NCBI RefSeq assembly: GCF_019669985.1
Contig: NZ_AP019782.1
Span: forward strand, 984,501 to 1,048,500
Direction of reading: 5' to 3'
Length of the DNA: 64,000 nt
From: Methylogaea oryzae
GTDB lineage: Bacteria; Pseudomonadota; Gammaproteobacteria; Methylococcales; Methylococcaceae
Shown: positions 42,611 to 51,283 of the stretch, in pieces
Layout of the letters: every line of letters starts with the position of its first letter
Position numbering within the stretch: position 1 is the stretch's first letter
The notes under the pieces: model-generated
Told to the model about the DNA's origin: nothing
Database searches by the model: none
The model's input: the letters and a program-made list of their open reading frames with translations, nothing else
Translations under genes and position numbers: made by a program

Positions 42611-42663
42611 GGGCTGCAAACGCCGCATTTAGAGGGGGCGCGGCGCGGCGCGGCGAAGGGGCG

Positions 42664-42678
42664 GCACCAAAATGGCGC
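42664..42678 (-). promoter_or_regulatory. NtrC-like activator site upstream of nirB
   Basis: GCACCAAAATGGCGC matches the NtrC dyad pattern GCRYY-N5-RRYGC at all fixed positions. It lies about 54 bases upstream of the sigma-54 -24 element. The rest of 42611-42872 shows no gene. Confidence 0.5.
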
Positions 42679-42872
42679 GCGGCGCACAAAGCCAAGGCAT
42701 GCTTAGGGAGTTCGGCGCGCGGGCGCATACTGTTCGAAGCTTGCGCCGATCGGCGGCGGCGCTCGTTAACAAACCGGAAATCGGCCGTCGGCCCCGGCCT
42801 GCGGAGGCCGGTTCGCGCGGCGGAATTGTTCTCGCTGAATTTTGTTATGAAGAACAATCGGTTACGATTGGT

Positions 42873-43088
42873 GTATTCCTCACGCTTGTGGGGATGAACC
42901 GCCGGCGGTTTGGCTGGTGCAATTCGTCGCCGAGTGTTCCCCACGCTTGTGGGGATGAACCGACGATCTCGTCCGGCAGCTGTGCGGCGGATTCGTGTTC
43001 CCCACGCTTATGGGGATGAACCGATGTACGGCTCGATCACCGTGATGGGCTGGCTGGTTGTGTTCCCCGCGCTCGTGGGGATGCCCCC
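42873..43088 (+). CRISPR. Short degenerate type I-E CRISPR array
   Basis: Four 29-base repeats with the core CCCACGCTTGTGGGGATG lie at 42873-42901 (two mismatches), 42934-42962 (consensus), 42995-43023 (one mismatch) and 43060-43088 (degenerate, the last five bases changed). Spacers are 32 bases (42902-42933), 32 bases (42963-42994) and 36 bases (43024-43059). The sequence and length match type I-E repeats. No cas gene is in the window. Spacer 2 matches the resident prophage capsid gene (920-951). The decay pattern, worst at both outer repeats, suggests an inactive remnant. Confidence 0.85.
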
Positions 43089-43181
43089 CTGACCCTCTCC
43101 ACCGAAAACGCGGACCTGTGTTTCCAGCCTCGCGGGAGTAAGGCCACTCGATAGTCCGGCGCGTCGGCCGCTTCGGTGCGT

Positions 43182-44885
43182 TTAGTGGTTCGCCAAACAC
43201 GCCAGCAACGCGCCCAGCAGTGCCAGCGACAGCACTTGCCAGAAGCGCAGCGGGTTGCGTTCGTACAGGGAGCGGCGGCGCAGCGGGGTGGGGGCGCCGT
43301 TGGTGGCGCCGTTTTCCAGGTCGTAGGCCAGTTCCATGGCGTCGGCATAGCGTTCCTTGGGGTTGACCGCCACGGCGCGGGCCAGGGCGGCGTCCAGCCA
43401 GGCGGGCAGGTCCGGGCGGTGGTTGGACAGGGGGCGCGGGCGGTGGAAGCGGGGGGTGGTGAAGGGTTCGATTTCGCCGTAGGGGTAGGCGCCGCCGCTG
43501 AACGTGCGGTACAGGGTGACCCCTAAGGCGAACACGTCGCTGGCGACGCTGCCGCGTTCGCCTTGCCACAGTTCCGGCGCCATGTAGCTGGGGGTGCCGG
43601 GAATGGGGGCGGCGGTGTCTTCGTCCCAGGCCGGAAGGCGCGCCACGCCCAGGTCCAGCAGCTTGAGGCCGCCGTCTTCGGTGACGAGGACGTTGTCCGG
43701 TTTGATGTCGCGGTGGACGATGCGCTGGCGGTGCAGGGCGTGTACGGCTTTGCACAGCGTCAGGGCGACGGCGACGCCCGCGTCCAGGCCGAAGCGCCGC
43801 TGCAGGCGCCGCTCCAGGGTTTCTCCCCGATAGTAGGCCAGCACCGAATACAGCCGGGTTTGCCGGCCGGGGGGCTGTTCCAGCACCTCCGCTACCCAGG
43901 GACTTTTCACCCTCGCGCCGATCCAGGCTTCGCGCAGGAACGCCTCGCGGTATTCCCGCTCGCTGGCGACGCGGGGGTGAGGGAACTTCAGCGCCACGGT
44001 TTGGCCGGTGAGCCGGTCTTCGGCCAGGAACAAGCGGCTGTAGCGGCCGTCGGACAGCACGCCGTGCAAGTCGAAACCGTCCACCGATTGGCCGGCTTTG
44101 GGTAGCGGCAGGATGGGCAAGCGGCGGATGTGGCCGCTGAGCAGGGAGCGGTCGGCGGGCGGCACGGCCAGCACGTCCACCACCAGGGCGGTGGCGTTGT
44201 CGTTGGAGCCCTGCGCCAAGGCCTGTTCCACCAGTGCTTCGGCGCTGGCGGCCGGCGATGCGCGCCGGGCCAGCAGCCGGCGGATGTCGGTCTCCCGCAG
44301 GGCGCCGTGGACGCCGTCGGAGCAGAGCAAAAAGCGGTCGTGGGCTTCCAGCAGGTGGGCGGCGTAGTCGGCGCGCAGGTCCTGCTCGATGCCGACCGCC
44401 CGGTAGAGGATGTGGGATACGTCAGGCCCCTGTAGGGTGTGGTCTTGCGTGAGCCGTTCCAGCCGCTCGCCGCGCAGGCGGTAGACGCGGGAGTCGCCCA
44501 CGTGCGCCACGTGGGCCGATCGGCCGCGCAGGATCAGGGCGCTGAAAGTGCAGGACATGCCGGCCAGCGCCGGATCGCGCCGGCCGACGGCGTGTATCCA
44601 GGCGTTGCTGGAGGACAGCAAACGCGCCGCGAGCGCCTCCACGCCGAGGGTTTCCGGCAGGCTGTAATAGCCGTCCAGGAACGCCCGCACGCAGGTTTCC
44701 GCCGCCACCCGGCCGCCCTTCATGCCGCCCACGCCGTCGGCCAGGGCGAACGCCAGGCCGCGCAGCGCCGTTTCCCGGCTGTCCGTCTCGGCATAGCCGG
44801 CGTAATCCTCGTTGCGCTCGCGGCGGCCGGTGGCGGTGTAGAGGCCGGCCAGCACCGACAGTTTGGGTTCGCTCACATTCTGCAC
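43182..44885 (-). CDS. PP2C phosphatase / Ser-Thr kinase fusion
   Basis: This 567-residue protein has an N-terminal PP2C phosphatase (residues 10-240) with acidic metal sites (RNEDYAG, LADGVGGMKGG and LLCSDGVHG), then a protein kinase (about 270-530) with VALKFPHP, the catalytic HRDIKPDNVL, DLGVAR and TPSYMAPEL. A membrane helix ends the protein (ALLGALLACLA). Such fusions often sit next to nitrate transporters; it is presumed to switch an uptake component by reversible phosphorylation. The start is GTG at 44885. It follows the MFS transporter after a 220-bp repeat region. Confidence 0.88.
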   Translation of the reverse strand: MQNVSEPKLSVLAGLYTATGRRERNEDYAGYAETDSRETALRGLAFALADGVGGMKGGRVAAETCVRAFLDGYYSLPETLGVEALAARLLSSSNAWIHAVGRRDPALAGMSCTFSALILRGRSAHVAHVGDSRVYRLRGERLERLTQDHTLQGPDVSHILYRAVGIEQDLRADYAAHLLEAHDRFLLCSDGVHGALRETDIRRLLARRASPAASAEALVEQALAQGSNDNATALVVDVLAVPPADRSLLSGHIRRLPILPLPKAGQSVDGFDLHGVLSDGRYSRLFLAEDRLTGQTVALKFPHPRVASEREYREAFLREAWIGARVKSPWVAEVLEQPPGRQTRLYSVLAYYRGETLERRLQRRFGLDAGVAVALTLCKAVHALHRQRIVHRDIKPDNVLVTEDGGLKLLDLGVARLPAWDEDTAAPIPGTPSYMAPELWQGERGSVASDVFALGVTLYRTFSGGAYPYGEIEPFTTPRFHRPRPLSNHRPDLPAWLDAALARAVAVNPKERYADAMELAYDLENGATNGAPTPLRRRSLYERNPLRFWQVLSLALLGALLACLANH

Positions 44886-44930
44886 GCTGTTGGTCCGTAT
44901 GCACGGCCGTATCGCCTTGGCCTCAAACTT

Positions 44931-45080
44931 CCTCTCCCTAAGGGAGAGGGTTGGGGTGAGGGGGCAAAAGGCCGCGGCTTTTATGATGCTTGGCCCAGTT
45001 TTATCTATAGGCCCAACTTGCAGGGAAAAGAGCCACGGCCATTCAATTCCCTCACCCTAGCCCTCTCCCGCAGGGAGAGG
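44931..45080. repeat. 150-base inverted-repeat element
   Basis: Left arm 44931-44962 (CCTCTCCCTAAGGGAGAGGG...) and right arm 45049-45080 are complementary and self-complementary internally. This is an interspersed repeat type common in several proteobacteria. It lies between the kinase/phosphatase and transporter genes; no other gene is recognised in 44886-45105. Confidence 0.75.
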
Positions 45081-45105
45081 GGACCAGAAGCGGGACCGGC
45101 AGCGG

Positions 45106-46380
45106 CTAGACGCGCGCTCCCGACACGGCTCCCCAGGTGGTGCGCCAGCGGCTTTTCACCTTCACCAGGCCCATCAATCCTAACAGAGGCAAGCCGGCGA
45201 ACACGCTGAAACCGGCGGCGAAGCCGTGCTGCATTTCCCAGGAGACGCCCAGCGTCTTGGCCAGGAAGAAGCCGCCGACGCCGCCGGCGCAGCCCACCAG
45301 GCCGGTGACCACGCCGATTTCCTCGCGGAAGCGTTGCGGCACCAGCTGGAACACCGCGCCGTTGCCCATGCCCAAGGCCAAAGTGCCGAAGAAGAAGATC
45401 GCCACCGCGCCCCAGGCGACGGGCGGCAGTTCGAACAGTCCCCAGCCGGCCACTTTGGCTGCGCCGGCCAGCGCGGGGGCCGGGCCTTCCGGCATGAAGG
45501 AGATGGCCAAATAGGCCAGCGACACCAGCAGGAATAGGAACTGCAACGAACGGATGCCGCCGACCCGGTCGGCCAGGTAGCCGCCCACCGGGCGGAACAT
45601 GGAGCCGGCGAAAACGATGATGGCGACCATCATGCCGGCGGCGATGCCCGACACGTGGTACCAGTTGGTGAAATACAGCGGCAGGGCGTTGCCCAGGCCG
45701 ACGAAGCCGCCGAAAGTGATGGAATAGAAAAACATGAACCACCAGGCGTCGGCATCCTTCAGCACGGCGGCGTAGTTGGCGAGAGTGACCGGCTTGCGTT
45801 TGCCCGGTGCGTCTTTCACCAGCCAGACATAGATCGCCAGCACCAGGAACAGCGGGATCAGCAAAAAGCCGAACACCGACTGCCAGCCGAAGCGTTCCGC
45901 CAGCCAGGGCACGATCATGGAATCCAGCACCACGCCCATGTTGCCGGCCCCGGCGATGCCCATGACCACGCCCTGGTACTGGGGCGGGTACCAGCGGCTG
46001 GCCTGGGGCAGGGCCACGGCGAAGCTGGCGCCCGCCACGCCCAGCAGGGCGCCGAGCAGTTCCACCTCCAGCTTGCTATGCAGGCCGAAGACGAACACGT
46101 AGGCCAGCCCGAGGATCACCAATAACTGGGCCAGGATGCCGGTGAGTTTGGCGCCCAGATGGTCCGCCATGGAGCCGAGGACGAGGCGGAAAAACGCGCC
46201 GGACAGGATGGGAATGGCGACGATGGTGAATTTTTCCGCCACCGGAATGTTCAGCTCCTTGGTGATGTAGAGAGCCAGGGGACCCAGCATCACCCACACC
46301 ATGAAGGACACGTCGAAATAGAGGAAGGCCGACAGCAAGGTGGGCCAGTGGCCGGCTTGTTTGAATTGCTTGAGGTTCAT
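45106..46380 (-). CDS. nasA/narK family: MFS nitrate/nitrite transporter
   Basis: This 424-residue major facilitator with about 12 membrane helices belongs to the NarK/NasA family. It starts MNLKQFKQAGHWPTLLSAFL and contains nitrate-signature glycine-rich stretches such as GAGNMGVVLDS and GCAGGVGGFFLA. It imports nitrate across the inner membrane. ATG 46380 starts right after the ANTAR leader. It precedes the PP2C/kinase gene, with which it may be co-regulated. Confidence 0.9.
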   Translation of the reverse strand: MNLKQFKQAGHWPTLLSAFLYFDVSFMVWVMLGPLALYITKELNIPVAEKFTIVAIPILSGAFFRLVLGSMADHLGAKLTGILAQLLVILGLAYVFVFGLHSKLEVELLGALLGVAGASFAVALPQASRWYPPQYQGVVMGIAGAGNMGVVLDSMIVPWLAERFGWQSVFGFLLIPLFLVLAIYVWLVKDAPGKRKPVTLANYAAVLKDADAWWFMFFYSITFGGFVGLGNALPLYFTNWYHVSGIAAGMMVAIIVFAGSMFRPVGGYLADRVGGIRSLQFLFLLVSLAYLAISFMPEGPAPALAGAAKVAGWGLFELPPVAWGAVAIFFFGTLALGMGNGAVFQLVPQRFREEIGVVTGLVGCAGGVGGFFLAKTLGVSWEMQHGFAAGFSVFAGLPLLGLMGLVKVKSRWRTTWGAVSGARV

Positions 46381-46409
46381 CGCCAGGTTCTCGCAAGGTT
46401 GGGGAATGC

Positions 46410-46498
46410 AAAAAAAAAAGCGTCCGGCGGACGGCGGTGCCAAGCACCGTTCGCCGCGGGACGCCTTTGTCCTGGAACCGGCCCGCATCGGCCGGTTC
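46410..46498 (-). promoter_or_regulatory. ANTAR-type antitermination leader of the nitrate transporter
   Basis: P2 (46459-46472) is GGAC/GTCC with loop AAAGGC. P1 (46475-46498) is a perfect 9-bp stem with loop GATGCG, which keeps G4 but has G instead of A at position 1. The terminator (46410-46465) has a long GC stem and ten T residues, 30 bases before the start codon. Confidence 0.8.
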
Positions 46499-46512
46499 TT
46501 TGCCAGGAGAAC

Positions 46513-46528
46513 AGCATCACTTGTGCCA
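46513..46528 (-). promoter_or_regulatory. Sigma-54 promoter of the nitrate transporter
   Basis: The minus strand reads TGGCACAAGTGATGCT: GG and GC elements 10 nt apart, 15 bases upstream of P1. Sequence 46529-46636 behind it has no gene. Confidence 0.75.
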
Positions 46529-46636
46529 ACCGCTCGCGGGCCGCGGCCGGCCGGTGGCCGCCGCCCGGAGGGACGGCGGAGGGAGGGACGCGCGCGCCAA
46601 GACGGGGCATGGCGGCACGTTTTCGGGCGCCGCCGG

Positions 46637-47989
46637 TTAGAAGCTGATGGAGCCTTGCAGCCAGATTTTCTGGGTGTCGGAATAGGCGTTGACGGCGCTT
46701 TTGTTGGGGTCGGCCACGTAGTCGGCGTACTTGACCATGACGGAATAGTGCTTGCCGAATTTCTTTTCCGCCATCAGGTCGATTTCGTGGCCCAGGTCCA
46801 CCTTGCTGCTGGCGTCGCTGAACTCGTGGTACATGGCGGTCCACTCGATGCCGAGCTGGGTCGTCTTGACGGTGCCGTACATGTCGCGGATGCCGGAGGC
46901 CGGCGTGGTGAGGAACTTGTCCGCCCAGCCCTGGAAGGCGTGCAGGGTCGCCAGCGGCGTTTGGAAGGCCGCGCCGTTGTCCGAACCCAGCTCTTCGTAG
47001 GCGGCTTTCACGGTGACGCCGTAGAGGTCCAGGCCGCCTTCTGCCAGCCAGTAGTCGGCGTGATAGTGGATGGGATTGTTCTTGTAGTCGGACTGGTGGG
47101 CGTATTCCGCCGTGTACAGCGCTTTGATGTCGTCGGTGACGGGCGTCGAGCCGTCGAAGCGCAGGCCCACCGTTTTGGTCGATTTGGTGAAGGAGTTGGC
47201 CGTGCCGAGGTTGCGCAGTTCGTCGGCGGTGTCGTAGTCCAGCCATTCGCCGTGGGCGACGATCTTGCCGTAGGGCAGGCCGGTGTAGGCGATGTTGAAA
47301 ATGGGCGAGTTCATGCCGATGGAGCGGGAAGTGATGTCCTGCACTTTCCAGATGTAGCCGGCGGTGATGGTGGTGTCCGGCAGCGACTTGTTGGTGACGG
47401 TGGCGGCGTCGAAGGTTTGTTCCATTTGCCGCCAGCCGACGTTGCCGATGAAGCGGTGGTTGTCGAACACGATGCGCTGGCGGCCGACTTTGACGTTGCT
47501 GTCCGGCAGGCCGGCGTAGTTGACCCACAGCTGGTTGACTTCGTTGGCCTGGGGATCGGCGACGATGGGGTAGGCGGTGCGGCCGTTGCGGGTGCTGTTG
47601 TAGTCGTTGAAGCCGATGTCCTGGTTGCCTTCGTATTCGGCGAAGCCGGTGAAGCCGGCGAAAGAGGGCGTCAGGTAGCCGAGGCGAATGCGCAGGGTGG
47701 AGGCGTCGGCCGGGTGCTTGATGGCGGTGGCCCGGCCGGTGCTGAGGACGCGTTCCTGGTCCACGTACTCGTAGCGGTAGCGGGCGTCGAAGTTGACCCG
47801 GCCGTATTTGCCGCCGCCCAGCTTCAGGGCGTTTTCCACCTCCTCGTCCAGGCCGCCGTGGGCCGGGCCGGCCAGGCCGGCCGCCAGCAGTCCCAGGGAC
47901 GCCAGCCAGGTGGAGGGGGGGGGGCTGTATCGGATTCGGTTGGTGTGGCGGGATGAACCAAACGTGGGTTGGTCGTGCTGCGGTTTCAT
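46637..47989 (-). CDS. Alginate-export-type outer membrane porin
   Basis: This 450-residue beta-barrel protein has an N-terminal signal-like stretch (residues 24-45, STWLASLGLLAAGLAGPAHG) and repeated aromatic beta strands ending in a C-terminal Phe (WLQGSISF). It belongs to the alginate export porin family, members of which occur in nitrate uptake operons and likely admit nitrate across the outer membrane. It is the last gene of the nrtABD operon, 42 bases after nrtD. Confidence 0.8.
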   Translation of the reverse strand: MKPQHDQPTFGSSRHTNRIRYSPPPSTWLASLGLLAAGLAGPAHGGLDEEVENALKLGGGKYGRVNFDARYRYEYVDQERVLSTGRATAIKHPADASTLRIRLGYLTPSFAGFTGFAEYEGNQDIGFNDYNSTRNGRTAYPIVADPQANEVNQLWVNYAGLPDSNVKVGRQRIVFDNHRFIGNVGWRQMEQTFDAATVTNKSLPDTTITAGYIWKVQDITSRSIGMNSPIFNIAYTGLPYGKIVAHGEWLDYDTADELRNLGTANSFTKSTKTVGLRFDGSTPVTDDIKALYTAEYAHQSDYKNNPIHYHADYWLAEGGLDLYGVTVKAAYEELGSDNGAAFQTPLATLHAFQGWADKFLTTPASGIRDMYGTVKTTQLGIEWTAMYHEFSDASSKVDLGHEIDLMAEKKFGKHYSVMVKYADYVADPNKSAVNAYSDTQKIWLQGSISF

Positions 47990-48031
47990 GGGTTTCTCTC
48001 CGTAGGTTGGGGAAAAGCGTTGCCTGGGGGA

Positions 48032-48823
48032 TCAAGCGGCCTTGGCGTGGCGTTGGTGCAGGAAACGCAGCACTTCCGCCCGGTAGTGGTTGTATTGCGG
48101 GTTGTCCGCCAGCTCCAGGCGGTCGCGCGGGCGCGGCAGTTCGACGGCCAGGATGTCGCCCACCGTGGCGGCCGGGCCGTTGGTCATCATGACGATGCGG
48201 TCGGACAGCAGCACCGCTTCGTCCACGTCGTGGGTGACCATGACGACGGTGGAGCCGGTGGCGGCGGTGATGCGCAGCAGCTCGTCCTGCAGGTGGGCGC
48301 GGGTGAGGGCGTCCAGGGCGCCGAAGGGCTCGTCCAGCAGCAGCACCTTGGGTTCCATGGACAGGGCGCGGGCGATGCCGACGCGCTGCTTCATGCCGCC
48401 GGAGATTTCGTGGGGATATTTGTGGGCGGCGTGGGCCATGTGCACCAGTTCCAGGGCGTCGGCTGCCCGCCGTTGCAGCTTTTCCTTTTTCTCCTTGGCG
48501 CCGAACACCCGCTCCACCGCCAGGTGGACGTTTTCCTGGCAGGTCATCCACGGCAGCAGGGAGTGGTTTTGGAACACCACCGCCCGCTCCGGGCCGGGGC
48601 CGGCGATTTCCCTGTTGGCGCACAGGGCGGCGCCGCGGCTGATGTCCAGCAGGCCGGCGACGATGTTGAGCACGGTGGACTTGCCGCAACCGGAGTGGCC
48701 GATGATGGAGACGAATTCGCCTTGGGCGATGGACAGGCTGACGTCCCGCAGGACCGGGAAACGCCCCCGGCGGGTTTCGAACACCATGTCGACGTGTTCG
48801 AGTTGGACGAATGGGGTTTTCAT
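48032..48823 (-). CDS. nrtD: Nitrate ABC transporter ATP-binding protein
   Basis: This 263-residue ATPase has Walker A GHSGCGKS at 42-49, signature ISGGMKQR at 140-147 and Walker B VLLLDEP at 160-166, all intact. It drives the NrtABD nitrate uptake system. ATG 48823 begins the conserved N-terminus; an upstream ATG lies in repeat sequence. Confidence 0.92.
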   Translation of the reverse strand: MKTPFVQLEHVDMVFETRRGRFPVLRDVSLSIAQGEFVSIIGHSGCGKSTVLNIVAGLLDISRGAALCANREIAGPGPERAVVFQNHSLLPWMTCQENVHLAVERVFGAKEKKEKLQRRAADALELVHMAHAAHKYPHEISGGMKQRVGIARALSMEPKVLLLDEPFGALDALTRAHLQDELLRITAATGSTVVMVTHDVDEAVLLSDRIVMMTNGPAATVGDILAVELPRPRDRLELADNPQYNHYRAEVLRFLHQRHAKAA

Positions 48824-48847
48824 GGGGTTGCTCCTCGTTGGATGAGT

Positions 48848-49032
48848 GATCGTTCCCACGCTCTGCGTGGGAATGCATCCGGGGACGCTGTGCGTCCCGG
48901 TTGGCGAAATGCCTTCCGAATTTCTGCCACCTTGCCGGTTACGGGACGCAGAGCGTCCGGGGCGGCGTTCCCACGCGGAGCGTGGGAACGATCATCGTTT
49001 TTTTATCGTTCCCACGTGCGCGTGGGGACGAT
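48848..49032. repeat. Inverted-repeat element between nrtB and nrtD
   Basis: Outer arms GATCGTTCCCACGC (48848-48861) and GCGTGGGAACGATC (48980-48993) enclose inner palindromes. A smaller palindrome of the same kind is at 49005-49032. This is a known type of interspersed repeat. It separates nrtB and nrtD, which normally are adjacent; no terminator-like T-run faces nrtD. Confidence 0.75.
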
Positions 49033-49034
49033 GT

Positions 49035-49958
49035 TCAGGCGCCATGGGTGAGCTTGCCGGCCAGGAACAGCAGCAGGTGTTCCAGGGCGAAGCCGATGAT
49101 GCCCACCACGAAGATGGCGATGAGGATGTGCTCGACGTTGAGGTTGTTCCACTCGTCCCACACCCAGAAGCCCAAGCCGACGCCGCCGGTGAGCATTTCC
49201 GCTGCCACGATCACCAGCCAGGCCACACCGATGGACAGGCGCACGCCGGTCATCATGTAGGGCAGGGCCGAGGGCAGCAGTATCTTGGTGAAGATTTTCC
49301 ATTCCGACAGGTTCAGCACCCGCGCCACGTTCATGTAGTCCTCCGGCACCTTGGCGACGCCGACGGCGGTGTTGATGATCATGGGCCAGATGCTGGAGAT
49401 GAAGATCACCCAGATGGCGGCCGGGTGGGCGGCGTTGAACACCAACAGGCCGATGGGCAGCCAGGCCAGGGGGCTGACCGGGCGCAGCAGGCCGATGACC
49501 GGCGCGGCCATGCGCTCCAGGAAACGGAAGCGGCCGATGAGGAAGCCGCAGGGCACGCCCACCGCCGCCGCCAGGCCGAAGCCCAGGCCCACGCGCTGCA
49601 AGGACTTGAGGATGTTCCAACCGATGCCCTGGTCGTTGGGGCCTTTGTCGTAGAACGGATCGCTGAACAGCTCCACGGCCGAAGCCCAGGTTTTCACCGG
49701 ACCCGGCAGCCGCTCTCCGCTTTGCTGGGACACCAGCGCCCAGGCCAACACGAACAGGCCGATGCCGAGCAGCGGCGGCAGCAGGGCTTTGGCGGCGTTT
49801 TCCACGGCCTGGGACAGCCGCCCGGGCAAGGCGTCCGATGGAGCGGCTGGGTCGACGGACGCCGGGGCCTTGATCGCCGCCGTTTCGACGGCGATCACCA
49901 GCGGCGTCGTGGCGGATTCGGGAACAATGACTGCGTTCATAGCGGTTTCCTCACTCAT
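49035..49958 (-). CDS. nrtB: Nitrate ABC transporter permease
   Basis: This 307-residue permease has about six membrane helices and a conserved loop with EDYMNVARVLNLSEWKIFTK. The N-terminal 55 residues are a soluble Ala/Pro-rich extension. It forms the channel for nitrate with NrtD and receives substrate from NrtA. It begins 16 bases after nrtA. Confidence 0.92.
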   Translation of the reverse strand: MSEETAMNAVIVPESATTPLVIAVETAAIKAPASVDPAAPSDALPGRLSQAVENAAKALLPPLLGIGLFVLAWALVSQQSGERLPGPVKTWASAVELFSDPFYDKGPNDQGIGWNILKSLQRVGLGFGLAAAVGVPCGFLIGRFRFLERMAAPVIGLLRPVSPLAWLPIGLLVFNAAHPAAIWVIFISSIWPMIINTAVGVAKVPEDYMNVARVLNLSEWKIFTKILLPSALPYMMTGVRLSIGVAWLVIVAAEMLTGGVGLGFWVWDEWNNLNVEHILIAIFVVGIIGFALEHLLLFLAGKLTHGA

Positions 49959-49974
49959 AACAGGCCGTGGCGAA

Positions 49975-51258
49975 TCAGGCTTTGACGGCGAAGCCGGCGG
50001 CGTAGGCGGCCGGGTTGGAGCCGTCCCACTTCACGCCGTCGATCAGGGTGGAGCTGCGCATGGGGCTGGCCGGCAGCGGCACTTTGAGTTGGGCGGCGGC
50101 CTCCTTGTACAAATCGATCTGGTTGATCTGCTTGGCCACCGCCAGGTAGTCCGGGTCCTTGTCCAACAGGCCCCAGCGGCGGTGCTGGGTGAGGAACCAC
50201 ATGCCGTCGGACAGATAGGGGAAGTTGACTGTCCCGCCGTTGTGGAACTTCATGTAGTTGGGGTCTTCCCAGCTCTTGCCGATGCCGTTGTCGTAATGGC
50301 CCAGCATGCGGCCCTCGATGACTTCTTCCGGCGCGTTGACGTAGGCCTTGCCGGCGATGAGCTTGGCCACTTGCGGGCGGTTCTTCGGATCGTCGATGTA
50401 CTGGGAGGCTTCCAGCACCGCCATGAGCAGGGCGCGGGCGGTGTTGGGGTTGGCCTTGACCCAGTCGGCGGTGGCGCCCAGCACTTTTTCCGGGTGATCC
50501 TTCCAGATGTCCTGGGTGGTGGCGGCGGTGAAGCCGATCTTGTCGTAGATGGCGCGGGCGTTCCACGGTTCGCCCACGCAAAAGCCGTCCATGTTGCCGA
50601 CGCGCATGTTGGCCACCATCTGCGGCGGCGGCACCACCACGGTTTTCACGTCCTTGATGGGATTGATGCCGTAGGCCGCCAGCCAGTAGTTCAGCCACAT
50701 GGCGTGGGTGCCGGTGGGGAAGGTCTGGGCGAACGTGTATTGGCGCGGTTCGCCCTTGAGCAGGGTGGCGAGGGATTCGCCGTCGGTGACGCCTTTCTGG
50801 TTGACCTGGTCGGCCAGGGTGATGGCCTGGCCGTTGTTGTTGAGGGTCATCAGCACCGCCATGTCCTTCTTCGGCCCGCCGATGCCGAGGTGCACGCCGT
50901 ACACCAGGCCGTACAGCACGTGGGCGGCGTCCAACTCGCCGTTGACCAGCTTGTCGCGCACGCCGGCCCAGGAGGCTTCCTTGCTGGGGACGATCTTGAT
51001 GCCGTATTTCTTGTCCAGGCCCAGTTCCGCCGCCATCACCACGGAAGCGCAGTCGGTCAGCGGAATGAAGCCCACTTTGACTTCGGTTTTTTCCGGCGCG
51101 TCGCTGCCGGCGGCCCAAACGCCCGGACTGAGGCTTAAGGGGGCCAGGCCCAGCAGGGCGGAAGCGCCCAGCACGGTACCACTGGTCTGGAAAAATTTGC
51201 GCCGGGAAGGCGATTGCGGGCCGTCGGTGCTGGTTGGGGTGTCGTTGCTGTCGCTCAT
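49975..51258 (-). CDS. nrtA: Nitrate-binding protein of the ABC transporter
   Basis: This 427-residue periplasmic or membrane-attached nitrate-binding protein has a twin-arginine signal: SRRKFF at residues 18-23, then a hydrophobic stretch and a cleavage-like WAAGSDA near 49-55. The body carries VGFIPLTDCASVVMAAELG and DAAHVLYGLVYGVHLG. It captures nitrate for NrtB. The frame upstream runs through the leader and is not coding. It has its own sigma-54/ANTAR control region. Confidence 0.92.
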   Translation of the reverse strand: MSDSNDTPTSTDGPQSPSRRKFFQTSGTVLGASALLGLAPLSLSPGVWAAGSDAPEKTEVKVGFIPLTDCASVVMAAELGLDKKYGIKIVPSKEASWAGVRDKLVNGELDAAHVLYGLVYGVHLGIGGPKKDMAVLMTLNNNGQAITLADQVNQKGVTDGESLATLLKGEPRQYTFAQTFPTGTHAMWLNYWLAAYGINPIKDVKTVVVPPPQMVANMRVGNMDGFCVGEPWNARAIYDKIGFTAATTQDIWKDHPEKVLGATADWVKANPNTARALLMAVLEASQYIDDPKNRPQVAKLIAGKAYVNAPEEVIEGRMLGHYDNGIGKSWEDPNYMKFHNGGTVNFPYLSDGMWFLTQHRRWGLLDKDPDYLAVAKQINQIDLYKEAAAQLKVPLPASPMRSSTLIDGVKWDGSNPAAYAAGFAVKA

Positions 51259-51283
51259 GGCAAGTCCTCGAAAAAACGCGCAC

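Noticed and set aside
42902-42933. CRISPR spacer 1 as a second match to the prophage
   Set aside because: No convincing match was found by eye in the visible part of the prophage. The missing part could still hold one.
43024-43059. CRISPR spacer 3 as a match to the window
   Set aside because: No match was seen on either strand. The over-long spacer may include decayed repeat sequence.
42880-43755. A minus-strand frame covering the CRISPR array
   Set aside because: It translates the CRISPR repeats and the antisense of the kinase gene. The regular 29-base repeats explain the sequence.
46377-48878. An 833-codon minus-strand frame running through nrtD, the porin and the transporter leader
   Set aside because: It crosses three real genes and a terminator in the wrong frame and is extremely Arg/Pro-rich.
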